DNA from: QYQD01 sp040755415
GTDB taxonomy: Bacteria > Desulfobacterota > QYQD01
Reading direction: 5' to 3'
Assembly (NCBI GenBank): GCA_040755415.1
Contig: JBFMAZ010000082.1
Location: forward strand, 67,301 to 131,300
DNA: 64,000 nucleotides
Below, piece after piece: positions 1-8,284 of this stretch. The notes under the pieces were generated by a model, which saw only the letters and a list, made by a program, of their open reading frames with translations, searched no databases and was not told the DNA's origin. Position numbers and translations under genes: made by a program. Within the stretch, counting starts at the first letter, position 1. The number at the start of each line of letters is the position of its first letter.

Positions 1-1
1 A

Positions 2-355
2 TCCAAACCAACCCTCGCCATTCTGGGTGATGGCGGATTCCAGATGTGCTGCATGGAGCTCATGACGGCAGTTAATTATCAGATACCGGTCACGGTCATT
101 CTTCTTAATAACGCATCCCTGGGCCTGGTCAGGAAAAACCAATACTATAACTATAGCGGCCGGTACATAGCCTGTGACTTCATAAATCCTGATTACGCCT
201 GCCTGGCCAGGGCCTTCGGCATTAATTATGGACGTGTGGCCTCAAACAGCGAGGCCGATATGGTCATTGAACAGATAGATTTCCCGAATGGGATTAACCT
301 CATCGAAGTCATGATGAACAAGGATGGATTCCCTACGTACTCGTCGGGAAGATAG
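2..355 (+). CDS. ThDP-dependent enzyme (acetolactate synthase/decarboxylase-like), C-terminal part
   Basis: Only the last 117 residues lie in the window; the frame is open from base 2. The fragment starts at the cofactor-binding region: GDG at residues 9-11 followed 27 residues later by NN (LLNNASLG), the GDG...NN pattern that binds Mg and thiamine diphosphate in acetolactate synthases, pyruvate-type decarboxylases and relatives. The remaining tail is not specific enough to name a substrate. It is followed after 35 bp by a glycosyltransferase-like gene on the same strand, so the two may be one transcription unit, possibly for a surface sugar or modified lipid; that is inference. Superfamily certain, substrate unknown. 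Confidence 0.85.
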   Translation, partial: SKPTLAILGDGGFQMCCMELMTAVNYQIPVTVILLNNASLGLVRKNQYYNYSGRYIACDFINPDYACLARAFGINYGRVASNSEADMVIEQIDFPNGINLIEVMMNKDGFPTYSSGR

Positions 356-390
356 ACAGCAGTATACAAAAACAACCCGTGGAGCCGACT

Positions 391-2343
391 TTGTCTCAGA
401 AAACTCTTTTTAAGAATATAAATATCCTTTTTAAGGAAAAGGCCGGTGATATGGCTATTTCGGCCCTTGCGGATAAATTTTGGTCGCTGACCGACGGACT
501 GAATAGTAATTGCGTAATTTGCCAGAATATAAGACCCATCGCAACCATCTATGAAGGGGCCCTGCTCGCCCTTGAAACATACATGGCGGAGACTGGATTT
601 AACCCAGATTTATTAACCTTACATAAAGATATATTTTGGGAACTGGAAAATTTACTGGCCCTGCAAAAAACCGATGAACGCCACTCGTTCCTGATCGTCA
701 TACCCGTAGCCGACCGACCTACTATGCTCAAAAATTGTCTGGAGAGTATATTGCGTCAGTGTGCCGATTTCGGCTACGGAGGGAAAACAGTTGGCAGTAT
801 AACCGGAACGCAGGCCTATACCAAGATCAGCGCAGCGGTTATCGACGACAGCAAAGACAGTGTGAACATCAATGCCCACAAGGCCATAGCCGGGGATATA
901 ACCCGGGCCGGGCTCCGCACACATTATATAGGCCTTGCCGAACAATCCGGCGTGATAAACGAAATTCCGGAAGGTCTTCGGAAAGACTCAAAACATATCA
1001 TAGGAGACTGTGCTGACGACGTACGGCCGCACAAGGGGGCCTCTATTACCCGAAACATAGCCTACTTATGGATAAACAGGTATCTAAAAACTCATCCGGA
1101 AAAGACCCTGATTTATTTTATCGATAGTGACGAGGAATTTGCCATTAAAGTAGAGACAGAAAACGGATCTGCTGATATAAACCTGATTAACTATTTTTAC
1201 TGGCTGGACATGTTATTTACCTCCCGGGACATAGAGATCCTGACCGGTAAGGTGGTAGGTGACCCGCCTGTCTCGCCGGCGATCATGATTAATAACTTCC
1301 TGGATGATGTGCTCCTGTTCTTCAAACAAATATCCGGGTGTAGCGCAGATGACCTCTGTATCTTCCACGGCACACCATCGTCCAGGCACAGCCCGGCTCA
1401 CTATAACGATCTCGTTAAAATGTTCGGATATAAATCCTCAGCACAGGCCTGTCCTTACCCTTGTCTCATTAAAGGCAAACACACCATTAACGATGCCTTC
1501 AAAGAGTTTTCAAAAAAGATAAACGGCTTTTTCCACGGCTTACACCCCACGCGGGAGACTATTTATTACTACAACGGGGGTCCGCTGAATATATCACCGG
1601 CCAGAACCGTCTATACTGGAAATTTTGTCTTAAGGCCGGAGGCATTGAGATATTTTATCCCTTACGCCGATCTGAAATTGAGGATGGCCGGCCCGGCCCT
1701 GGGGAGATTACTCAAGGCCAGAATAGGTGAAAGATTCGTCTCGGCCAATCTACCTTTACTGCATAAGCGGACCTTAGCCACCAACCATCGGGGAGAATTC
1801 AGGCCCGGCATTAATAATCGGGATAGAGGGATGAACCTGACAGACGAATCTATCCGTCAGTTCTGGGGCGATGTCCTCCTCTTTTCAGTAGAGGAACTGA
1901 CGAAATATGGCTATCCTGATACTCAATTAAAACTGGAATCCCTGGTTGATGTTGTGAATAAAACAAAAGAAAAAGTGTGGCGCTTATATACACAAAATAA
2001 CGGGGCTATTTCGGAGAAGATGGCGCTACTCAAAGATTATCTGACAAATCCCGAACACTGGTGGAACCGTTCTGAGGGCCTAAAGGGGGCAGTCGATCAT
2101 TATAAAACCTTCTGTTCCAGTGTAGAGTTTAATTTTGGAATACAATCAAAGGGCTATCAGGAATTAAAGGGTTCTTTTGTCCGCCGCGACTTTTCCTCCC
2201 GCATCGCAAAAGCCCTCTATGACTTTTATGAAGATGAACGCCTCTGGCATGAAGTCCTTAACGGGGACAGCGTGGATGAAGCTGCCGAAGAAAAACCGGA
2301 CAGTCTTTTAGTTACCGGCTCCTCTCTATCAGGCGGCCTCTGA
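391..2343 (+). CDS. Glycosyltransferase-like protein (GT-A fold, GT2-like)
   Basis: A protein of about 650 residues. Near residue 90 it has a GT-A-type opening (LIVIPVADRPTMLKNCLESI), then AAVIDDSKDS near 145, and near residue 245 a hydrophobic strand running into DSDEEF, which fits the metal-binding DxD motif of nucleotide-sugar transferases. No transmembrane segment or signal peptide is evident. I chose the TTG at 391 because GGAG sits six bases upstream (381-384); a GTG at 379 would add four residues but has no ribosome binding site. The 3-prime end overlaps the convergent phosphatase gene by 32 bp. The family is reasonably clear; donor and acceptor are unknown. The preceding ThDP enzyme could supply a modified sugar or aldehyde. 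Confidence 0.65.
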   Translation: MSQKTLFKNINILFKEKAGDMAISALADKFWSLTDGLNSNCVICQNIRPIATIYEGALLALETYMAETGFNPDLLTLHKDIFWELENLLALQKTDERHSFLIVIPVADRPTMLKNCLESILRQCADFGYGGKTVGSITGTQAYTKISAAVIDDSKDSVNINAHKAIAGDITRAGLRTHYIGLAEQSGVINEIPEGLRKDSKHIIGDCADDVRPHKGASITRNIAYLWINRYLKTHPEKTLIYFIDSDEEFAIKVETENGSADINLINYFYWLDMLFTSRDIEILTGKVVGDPPVSPAIMINNFLDDVLLFFKQISGCSADDLCIFHGTPSSRHSPAHYNDLVKMFGYKSSAQACPYPCLIKGKHTINDAFKEFSKKINGFFHGLHPTRETIYYYNGGPLNISPARTVYTGNFVLRPEALRYFIPYADLKLRMAGPALGRLLKARIGERFVSANLPLLHKRTLATNHRGEFRPGINNRDRGMNLTDESIRQFWGDVLLFSVEELTKYGYPDTQLKLESLVDVVNKTKEKVWRLYTQNNGAISEKMALLKDYLTNPEHWWNRSEGLKGAVDHYKTFCSSVEFNFGIQSKGYQELKGSFVRRDFSSRIAKALYDFYEDERLWHEVLNGDSVDEAAEEKPDSLLVTGSSLSGGL

Positions 2344-2827
2344 TCATCTCATAAAGATTGTTTACGCACTCATCGATCTTACGGAAGCATATTTGATATT
2401 CCCTCAGACTTCCTCCATAAGGGTCAGGAATCAAGTCCCCACCTCCCTGGTAGCCTTGGGCAAACCGGATAAGATTAAAAGTCTTATCCTTCACCCAGAT
2501 ATCCAGGGATAGAACGTGTTCGATGTGTAGCGGCTCCATGGCCAATATCATATCGGCCTCGTGAGCCATATCCGTGGTTAGCCTTCTCGCCCTGTGGCTG
2601 CCCAGATTAATCCCGGCGCCTCTGGATACCAGGATACTGTTTTCCGTAGGCAAATTCCCTTCCCGGGCATGAGTCCCGGCTGAAAAGACATGAATATCTG
2701 CCTCCACAGGAACCATCTTCTTAAGAATGGCCTCAGCCATGGGACTGCGGCAAATATTCCCGGTACATACAAACAGAACGCTTTTGATTATAGGCGATAC
2801 CTGTGCAAGATCAATCCGGCCCGGCAT
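2312..2827 (-). CDS. Low-molecular-weight protein tyrosine phosphatase family
   Basis: About 171 residues, close to the usual LMW-PTP length. The catalytic P-loop CTGNICRS is at residues 21-28 (C-x5-R-S) and the general-acid loop DPYGG is near residue 133, the order expected for the family. Members dephosphorylate tyrosine kinases of polysaccharide export (Wzb/Etp) or act on small substrates; arsenate reductase relatives share the fold. Proximity to a convergent glycosyltransferase makes a polysaccharide role plausible but not shown. The start at 2827 is preferred because AAAGGA lies five bases upstream; an in-frame ATG at 2833 would sit on top of that site. Confidence 0.9.
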   Translation of the reverse strand: MPGRIDLAQVSPIIKSVLFVCTGNICRSPMAEAILKKMVPVEADIHVFSAGTHAREGNLPTENSILVSRGAGINLGSHRARRLTTDMAHEADMILAMEPLHIEHVLSLDIWVKDKTFNLIRFAQGYQGGGDLIPDPYGGSLREYQICFRKIDECVNNLYEMIRGRLIERSR

Positions 2828-2833
2828 GGTCAT

Positions 2834-3157
2834 CCTTTAGACAATCCTCACGATCCGCCAACCTAACAAACGTAGGTAGGATTTATCTAGCACGTCCCTC
2901 CCTAAATTACAATACTGGCAGTGAGCAGACGCCCGACCCCGGGCGGGCTGGGGTGAGCTTCAATCCATCCTTAGCCAATATAGCATCGTCAAGGTTCGGA
3001 TGAATAGGCTTTTGGTGAACGGAACGTTTTAAAGGTATAGATTATTCAGGGGAAATATATTGACATTCGGGCATTTTCCTGCCAAGCTCACTTATTTGAT
3101 TTTCCTATGTCGGACTTCCAGTACGGACAAAAAAATTAGGACTACAAGGAGAAAACA
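2834..3157. other. Intergenic region with a weak promoter candidate
   Basis: 324 bases between the divergent phosphatase and H1-like genes. No convincing coding stretch. A candidate sigma-70 promoter for the downstream gene is TTGGTG (3012-3017), an 18-base spacer and TATAGA (3036-3041). A second TTGACA at 3060-3065 has no fitting -10 box. Both are weak. Confidence 0.3.
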
Positions 3158-3616
3158 ATGGCCGGTCTTTTTGACAAGATTAAAAAAGATCTGAAGAAAG
3201 GCGTCGAAGAAGGTATTGCCGTGGTAAAGGAAGGGGCAGTTGTTGTATCGCAAAAAGTGGGTGAACTCACCGCCGAGGGCAAGAGGCAATATAAGATGTT
3301 TGATCTGAAAACGAAGATTCAAAACTATATGGCCGAGCTTGGCGGAAGGACATATGAGGTTCTGAATGACAAGAAAAGTCCAGCCGCAGATGTTAGAGTA
3401 AAGGGTGTCGTTACAAAGATTAAGAAACTTGAAGAACAATTGGATAAGCTCGAAGGAAAGAAAGCGAAAAAAGCCGCTCCTAAAAAGAAGGCTACGACTA
3501 AGGCAAAAGCAGCCCTTAAAAAAGCCGCGAAACCGGCAGCAAAGGAAACAGCAAAAAAAACCACTAAGAAGACCCCAGCTAAAAGCAAGACTTCAGCCAC
3601 AGCAAAGAAAAAGTAA
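3158..3616 (+). CDS. Small basic protein with histone-H1-like Lys/Ala-rich tail
   Basis: 152 residues with a good ribosome binding site (AAGGAG six bases before ATG). The first 100 residues are amphipathic and rich in K/E/V with coiled-coil character (residues 1-45 and 80-105). The last 50 residues are almost only Lys, Ala, Thr and Pro in AAKKA/KKT-type repeats, like the C-terminal tail of histone H1 and of bacterial H1-like proteins. This composition suggests binding to DNA or another polyanion; no catalytic motif is seen. It stands alone, followed by a palindromic repeat that could terminate it. Exact role unknown. Confidence 0.75.
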   Translation: MAGLFDKIKKDLKKGVEEGIAVVKEGAVVVSQKVGELTAEGKRQYKMFDLKTKIQNYMAELGGRTYEVLNDKKSPAADVRVKGVVTKIKKLEEQLDKLEGKKAKKAAPKKKATTKAKAALKKAAKPAAKETAKKTTKKTPAKSKTSATAKKK

Positions 3617-3675
3617 GTCCTTATTCCCGATAACACACCACGTATTCACTATACCCATATTTAAACTCTATGTTA

Positions 3676-3701
3676 CCCTCCCCCTTTAAAAAGGGGGAGG
3701 G
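3676..3701. repeat. CCCTCCCCC/GGGGGAGGG palindrome, half-copy of a dispersed repeat
   Basis: Perfect 12-bp arms (CCCTCCCCCTTT and its complement) around two A bases. It sits 59 bp after the H1-like gene and may act as its terminator. It matches one half of the double-palindrome elements at 9191, 22278 and 47415. Confidence 0.7.
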
Positions 3702-3817
3702 ATAGGATTAAAGGCCCTCTATAAGATCCCATTAATTGTTTTCCTATCTATCATCCGGAAATAGCCTATCTTCTGTCCCCTATTCTTCCGCTCGCAAGGA
3801 AGATCGCCGTTTTTTCT

Positions 3818-3846
3818 TTGAAAAATATACATGATGAGTGTAGTAT
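3818..3846 (+). promoter_or_regulatory. Sigma-70-type promoter of the toxin-antitoxin operon
   Basis: TTGAAA (3818-3823), a 17-base spacer and TAGTAT (3841-3846), 35 bp before the antitoxin start. Spacing is ideal; the -10 matches four of six consensus positions. Confidence 0.5.
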
Positions 3847-3881
3847 AAGTGGCACACCATTATTTTCTGGAGGTGAATATT

Positions 3882-4106
3882 ATGCCCACAAAAAATCCAA
3901 GGATCAATGTTGCTCTGGAAAAACCCCTTTATCATAACATTGAACGCCTTGCGAAGAGAGACGGCGTCTCACTATCCATGAAAGTACGCGATCTGATAAA
4001 GGAGGCCCTGGAAATCGAGGAGGATATTGCTTTATCACGTTTTGCACAAGCCAGGGAAGAGATCTTTCAAAAAGAGAAATCGCTGAAGCACGAGGAGGTC
4101 TGGTAG
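3882..4106 (+). CDS. Ribbon-helix-helix (CopG/RelB-type) antitoxin
   Basis: 74 residues starting at the ATG with GGAGGTG six bases upstream; a GTG 33 bases earlier is in frame but has no such site. The N-terminus shows the RHH pattern: a short basic beta strand (RINVALEKPLY), a helix (HNIERLAKRDGVS) and a second helix (SMKVRDLIKEALE). The C-terminal half is acidic and would wrap the toxin. It lies one base before the RelE-like toxin. By family it should bind its own promoter as a dimer and neutralise the toxin. Confidence 0.85.
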   Translation: MPTKNPRINVALEKPLYHNIERLAKRDGVSLSMKVRDLIKEALEIEEDIALSRFAQAREEIFQKEKSLKHEEVW

Positions 4107-4107
4107 G

Positions 4108-4386
4108 TTGCCCTTTGCGCTCAGATACCATCCTGACGTCAAAGAGATCGATATCCCCGCTCTCAATGAAAAGTTGAGAAAACGCATAAAAACCGCCATA
4201 GAAACCCGCCTCATAACCGCTCCCCATCAATATGCGGAACCTTTAAGAAAGACTCTCAAGGGCTACTGGAAACTAAGAGTGGGAGATTACAGGGTAGTCT
4301 TTAAAATAGTGAATAACGAAGTCTGGATATTTGGCATCATTCACCGAAAAGAGGTCTATAAAAAGGTGGAGAAAAGGACGCCCTGA
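4108..4386 (+). CDS. RelE/ParE-family toxin
   Basis: 92 residues. The core LKGYWKLRVGDYRVVFKIVNNEVWIFGIIHRKEVYKKVEKR has the RelE/ParE signature: R-x-G-x-Y-R in the middle and I-x-H-R-K-x-V-Y at the end. RelE members cut mRNA in the ribosome and ParE members poison gyrase; the sequence alone does not separate them well, though the IIHRKEVY ending is RelE-like. Translation starts at TTG (4108) with GAGGAGG (4092-4098) nine bases upstream, inside the antitoxin gene, so the pair is coupled. Confidence 0.88.
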   Translation: MPFALRYHPDVKEIDIPALNEKLRKRIKTAIETRLITAPHQYAEPLRKTLKGYWKLRVGDYRVVFKIVNNEVWIFGIIHRKEVYKKVEKRTP

Positions 4387-4445
4387 TACCATTCATGGGA
4401 GAGATGAAGCTATTTCCGGGAAGGAGAGCGAACAAGTGCCCATAG

Positions 4446-5258
4446 ATGAAGGACATGAGACAGAAAATCATCGATGAACTAAAAAGAATCGAGCAAGCCG
4501 AGGGTATTAGAATTCTTTATGCCGTCGAAGCTGGAAGTCGAGGTTGGGGCTTTGAATCCAAAGACAGCGACTGGGATGTAAGATTTTTTTATATACACAA
4601 GATCGAATGGTATTTATCCATTGATAGCAAAAGCGATCACCTCGAATATCGTATTGATAATGTCTTAGATTACAGTGGATGGGAATTGCGCAAGACCTTG
4701 AGACTATTCAGGAAGTCAAATCCTTCCTTACTCGAGTGGCTTCGATGTCCAATAATTTATCTCGAACCATTCAGTACAGCCCTGCAAATGCGTGATTTGA
4801 CGTCAGAGTATTTTAGTCCTGAATCCTGCATGTTTCACTACCTCCACATGGCTATGGGAAATTACCGGGAATATTTAAAGGGAGATTACGTAAGGGTAAA
4901 AAAGTACTTCTACGTCTTGCGTCCTATCCTCGCCTGTCAGTGGATTGAAAGAAACAACAGCATGGCCCCCATGGAGTTTAGAAAATTGTTGGAGACGCAA
5001 GTGGATGACAAAGCATTAAAGGCGGCAATCGAAGGCTTGTTGAACCGGAAAATGAAGGGTGAAGAATCGGACATTCAGCCGCGGATCGAAATCATCAATG
5101 ACTTTCTGGAAGACCGGATTGCCCATTACAAAAAGTACCTAAAGAGGTATGGTTCACGAAGACAAAGAGAGTTGGATACAGAAAAACTTGACCGATTATT
5201 TCGCAGCACCCTTAAAGAGGTATGGAATTTTTGCGGCAGGGGTAACCCTATAACGTGA
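4446..5258 (+). CDS. Predicted nucleotidyltransferase (RlaP/YcgL-like)
   Basis: 270 residues. The nucleotidyltransferase motif GSRGWGFESKDSDWDVRF at residues 31-48 gives GS followed by D-x-D metal ligands, as in the predicted nucleotidyltransferase family that includes phage RNA-repair-associated RlaP (PF10127). The rest is helical with no further known motif. It overlaps the next gene by four bases (GTGA), so the two are translationally coupled. The pairing of a nucleotidyltransferase and a nuclease suggests nucleic acid repair or defence; this is inference. Confidence 0.8.
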   Translation: MKDMRQKIIDELKRIEQAEGIRILYAVEAGSRGWGFESKDSDWDVRFFYIHKIEWYLSIDSKSDHLEYRIDNVLDYSGWELRKTLRLFRKSNPSLLEWLRCPIIYLEPFSTALQMRDLTSEYFSPESCMFHYLHMAMGNYREYLKGDYVRVKKYFYVLRPILACQWIERNNSMAPMEFRKLLETQVDDKALKAAIEGLLNRKMKGEESDIQPRIEIINDFLEDRIAHYKKYLKRYGSRRQRELDTEKLDRLFRSTLKEVWNFCGRGNPIT

Positions 5259-6748
5259 TCAGGCTAACAGCTTCCGATTTTTATACCTATTTCCGTCCCT
5301 CGAAATGCAAGGATCGCATTTATCTCAAACACACAGGGAAGGAGGAGGCTCCACCCGGTCCTTACGAGCAAGTGCTCTTTCGGCTGGGTGAGAGGCATGA
5401 GAGATCGCATCTCGCCACTTTTCCAGCGTTCGTGGACCTAAGCAAAGGGACGCTTGAGGAGCGAAAACAAAGGACCAAAGAGGAGATCCAGCGAGGCTCT
5501 TCAGTGCTATATCAAACGGTGCTGAGATCTAGCCATAAGCTTGGTGGCACTGAATGTGACCTTGTGGGTGAACCCGATTTCCTCATTCGGCAAGAAAACG
5601 ATTATGTCATACGCGACTCCAAGATATCGCGGAGAATTACCGAAAACGACCATCCTGAAATCCTCCGGCAACTGGAAACCTACGGATGGCTTTACGAAGA
5701 AACGTTCGGCCGACCACCCGCGAGGCTGGAGGTGCATTCTGGAACAGACGATATCGTTGCGGTTCCTTATGACAGGGGTGTAACCGCGTTAAAGCTTTTT
5801 GAGGAGATTATGGCTCTAAAGCTCGCCGAATCGGAGCCATACAGTCCGGTGGGCTGGAGTAAATGTTCCGGGTGTCCTTTCCATCAGTATTGTTGGCCGA
5901 GAGCCGAAGCAAATTGCGACATCGCCTTAGTCCCGGGTGTTGATCAAAGTCTGGCCCTCGCGCTGAAAGACCAAGGGGTGAACACCATCGAAGAACTCTT
6001 AAGACATTTCAACGAAAACAGCTTCGCGGAATTTAAACGTCCTTGGGGCAAGAGGATGCAACGGGTGGGAAGAGGTGCTACTTCAATCATCCAGAGAGCA
6101 AAAGCCATGCTGTCGCGGAAGGAATATATCATTGAAGAACCATCGATACCCATCCATCCGAACTACGTTATGTTTGATCTGGAAGGATTGCCTCCACATC
6201 TGGATGAACTCGAAAAAATCTACCTCTGGGGACTGCAGATTTTTGGAGAAGAAAAGGGGGAATTTAAAGCCGCTGTGGCCGGATTCGGCAAAAAAGGGGA
6301 TGAAGAAGGCTGGCGTGCCTTTCTAAAGAATGCTAAGGCTATCTTTGACAGGTACGGTGATATCCCATTCGTACACTGGCATCATTATGAACGGGTTCAT
6401 ATTGATATGTACGTGGATCGATACGGCGATGCTTCTGGCATAGCTGAGCGGGTTAAACGCAATTTATTGGACCTGTTGCCAGTTACCCAGCGGTCTATTG
6501 CACTTCCACTGCCCAGCTACAGCCTAAAAGTAATTGAAAAATATATAGGTTTTAAAAGAACCTTGGATGAATATGGTGGTGATTGGGCGATGGCCAAATA
6601 CATCGAAGCTGTAGAAGCAGAAGACCCGGATCAAAGAGATCAAGTCATGAATGAGATAGTTACTTATAACCGTGAAGATTTAGAGGCCACCTGGGCAGTT
6701 CTTAACTGGTTGGGGTCAAAAGCCGCTACCCATGCTTTTGTTCCATAA
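5255..6748 (+). CDS. TM0106-family RecB-like nuclease with RNase H-like C-terminus
   Basis: 497 residues. N-terminal PD-(D/E)xK nuclease: EPDFL near residue 107 and VIRDSK near 122 give the catalytic D...D-x-K. A cysteine cluster near residue 204 (CSGCPFHQYC plus a later C) resembles the Cas4/AddB Fe-S ligand group. Residues 228-255 look like a helix-hairpin-helix (LVPGVDQSLALALKDQGV). The C-terminal half is a YprB/RNase H-like 3-5-prime exonuclease domain: D-x-E in MFDLEGLP near 305, HWHHYER near 375 and YNREDLEATW near the end. GTG start inside the stop of the nucleotidyltransferase gene. Confidence 0.85.
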   Translation: MIRLTASDFYTYFRPSKCKDRIYLKHTGKEEAPPGPYEQVLFRLGERHERSHLATFPAFVDLSKGTLEERKQRTKEEIQRGSSVLYQTVLRSSHKLGGTECDLVGEPDFLIRQENDYVIRDSKISRRITENDHPEILRQLETYGWLYEETFGRPPARLEVHSGTDDIVAVPYDRGVTALKLFEEIMALKLAESEPYSPVGWSKCSGCPFHQYCWPRAEANCDIALVPGVDQSLALALKDQGVNTIEELLRHFNENSFAEFKRPWGKRMQRVGRGATSIIQRAKAMLSRKEYIIEEPSIPIHPNYVMFDLEGLPPHLDELEKIYLWGLQIFGEEKGEFKAAVAGFGKKGDEEGWRAFLKNAKAIFDRYGDIPFVHWHHYERVHIDMYVDRYGDASGIAERVKRNLLDLLPVTQRSIALPLPSYSLKVIEKYIGFKRTLDEYGGDWAMAKYIEAVEAEDPDQRDQVMNEIVTYNREDLEATWAVLNWLGSKAATHAFVP

Positions 6749-6923
6749 AGCTGATATGGATATGAATGATGCCGATAGACTTAACCAAGTTGCCTCCCAG
6801 CAGGATAACACCACCCAACTTCCCCTCAGTATGAGCAGCACCAAACAGGGCGATGGATCTGGGGCCAAAGAGAAAATCGAGTGAAGTTATATAAGAAATC
6901 CCTTTCTTCGCATGCCTTTTCAT
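6726..6923 (-). pseudogene. Remnant of the N-terminus of an ADP-forming acyl-CoA synthetase
   Basis: A 65-residue reading frame whose residues 14-43 (LDFLFGPRSIALFGAA then GKLGGVILL...NLVKS) match the opening of the CoA-binding domain of ADP-forming acetyl/acyl-CoA ligases (LDxLFNPRSIAVIGAS...GKxG...L..NL). Everything after the first Rossmann turn is missing and replaced by unrelated residues, and a full ligase is about 450-700 residues. It overlaps the end of the convergent nuclease gene. Recognition is by motif only. Confidence 0.55.
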
Positions 6924-6937
6924 TTAGAGTTTGACAG

Positions 6938-8140
6938 TCATGGGCCGATATGACCACGGGTAGTCTGGCAAATAACGGTATCAAGCCCCGCACTTTTTAG
7001 CACGTTATATATCTCTACCATTTCTCCATAGGTAGGCCTTTTGATACCACTTCGAAACTCTCCCCTATAATCGAGTACACAGACCTGCACCTCTGGATCT
7101 ATGACGCAAATCTTTTCGCCCATCCTCCTGATTTCCTCTTTAGAAATAAGGTCCTTGTTATAAGGGATACCGATACCCAGAAATACACGGTCCTTATAAT
7201 GCTTAAGTATGTTGTGCACCGCATTCCAGGCATTATCCATATAAGTTTGTGCCAGGACTTTGTCTTTTAAGCCTGTGATGTGCTGGAAGGTGCTCACTTC
7301 CAAGGCCTTCAGGTCTATCCCGATATCGGTCATGCCGGCGTCAAGCAGGTCATCAATATAATCGGGAGTAAGGAGTGAGCCATTGGTATCCACATGGAAG
7401 CGTGCCTTGCGATCCGGATTGAGGACCTTGATCTCTTTTATATATTGGATAAGCCAGGGTCTGTTTAAAGTGCATTCACCCCCGGAGATGGCCATGCGAT
7501 CTACCCCGAAATATCTTCTGGACGAGGTTATTTCATGAGCTGCTTCCTTGGGGGTCAAAGGACTGCCTTTTCCTCCATAGGTAATAGCCCAATTCTGACA
7601 TTGAGGACATCTTAGGTTGCAACCTCCTGCAAAACAGGCCACCTCAATGTAACCTCCAGCCTTTAGCTGCCAGGGCGTACCCACTCCACCCACCATGTGC
7701 CCCATGAACCCACTTACAATCCTTCGGGGGACATAATCCTCCGGAAGGCTTATTTTTATGTTCATCCCGTCTTTTATTCCTGTTACACAGGCTGGTTTAA
7801 CCACACCATTTATCTCCACAGCACAGCTAAAGCAGGCTCCTACACCACATGGTGCAAAGATTCCAGACTCCTGCGGCAAAGCGGTTATAGGATAACCCAA
7901 CAGACCCAAGGCTTCTTTAACCGGAATCCTTTCTGGTACCAAGGCAGTCTTTCCGTTTACCTGAATGGTCACCTCCCTTGCCCTCTTCTCTTCCACCATT
8001 TCTATGGCTTCATGGGGACAAGCCAGCGCACATGCCCCACATCCGATACAGTCCTCATCCCTTCCCGAACAGGCTACTATCTCGCGGCAGGCACCGCAAT
8101 CCTTGCATCTCTTCAAATTATAGGTGGCTATATAGGGCAT
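6938..8140 (-). CDS. Radical SAM protein fused to 2x[4Fe-4S] and [2Fe-2S] ferredoxin domains
   Basis: 400 residues with three modules. Residues 8-50: dicluster ferredoxin (CKDCGAC, then CIGCGACALACP). Residues 55-140: a [2Fe-2S] fold like the small domain of formate/proline dehydrogenases, with C-GVGA-C-FS-C and a fourth Cys near 131. Residues 165-400: radical SAM core with CNLRCPQC (CxxxCxxC) at about 174-181, GGE near 218 and a PflA/NrdG-type arrangement. The ferredoxin modules would feed electrons to the SAM cluster. Substrate unknown; no glycyl radical enzyme is adjacent. It resembles activase/AmmeMemoRadiSam-type enzymes more than maturases. Confidence 0.85.
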   Translation of the reverse strand: MPYIATYNLKRCKDCGACREIVACSGRDEDCIGCGACALACPHEAIEMVEEKRAREVTIQVNGKTALVPERIPVKEALGLLGYPITALPQESGIFAPCGVGACFSCAVEINGVVKPACVTGIKDGMNIKISLPEDYVPRRIVSGFMGHMVGGVGTPWQLKAGGYIEVACFAGGCNLRCPQCQNWAITYGGKGSPLTPKEAAHEITSSRRYFGVDRMAISGGECTLNRPWLIQYIKEIKVLNPDRKARFHVDTNGSLLTPDYIDDLLDAGMTDIGIDLKALEVSTFQHITGLKDKVLAQTYMDNAWNAVHNILKHYKDRVFLGIGIPYNKDLISKEEIRRMGEKICVIDPEVQVCVLDYRGEFRSGIKRPTYGEMVEIYNVLKSAGLDTVICQTTRGHIGP

Positions 8141-8184
8141 AAGGGGGTTTCTTTTAGACCCATTAGGTAGTAGGCTCCAGCACG

Positions 8185-8204
8185 ATTAGCGCTTACCCGC
8201 TAAT
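8185..8204 (-). promoter_or_regulatory. Inverted repeat, possible operator upstream of the radical SAM gene
   Basis: ATTAGCG-cttacc-CGCTAAT, perfect 7-bp arms, 45 bp before the start codon at 8140. Placement fits an operator; no regulator is known. Confidence 0.3.
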
Positions 8205-8284
8205 AATTACATCCAACTGCGCAAGAACATCTTCAATAACCATGGTGTGTAGAAAGAGGTTTACCTGCAAGGCAAGATTTGATT

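Noticed and set aside
549..1016. Several open frames on both strands inside the glycosyltransferase gene
   Set aside because: They lie wholly within the long coding frame, have no ribosome site and no recognisable motif.
2803..3003. 66-codon plus-strand frame upstream of the H1-like gene
   Set aside because: Overlaps the phosphatase start, low-complexity composition, no start signal.
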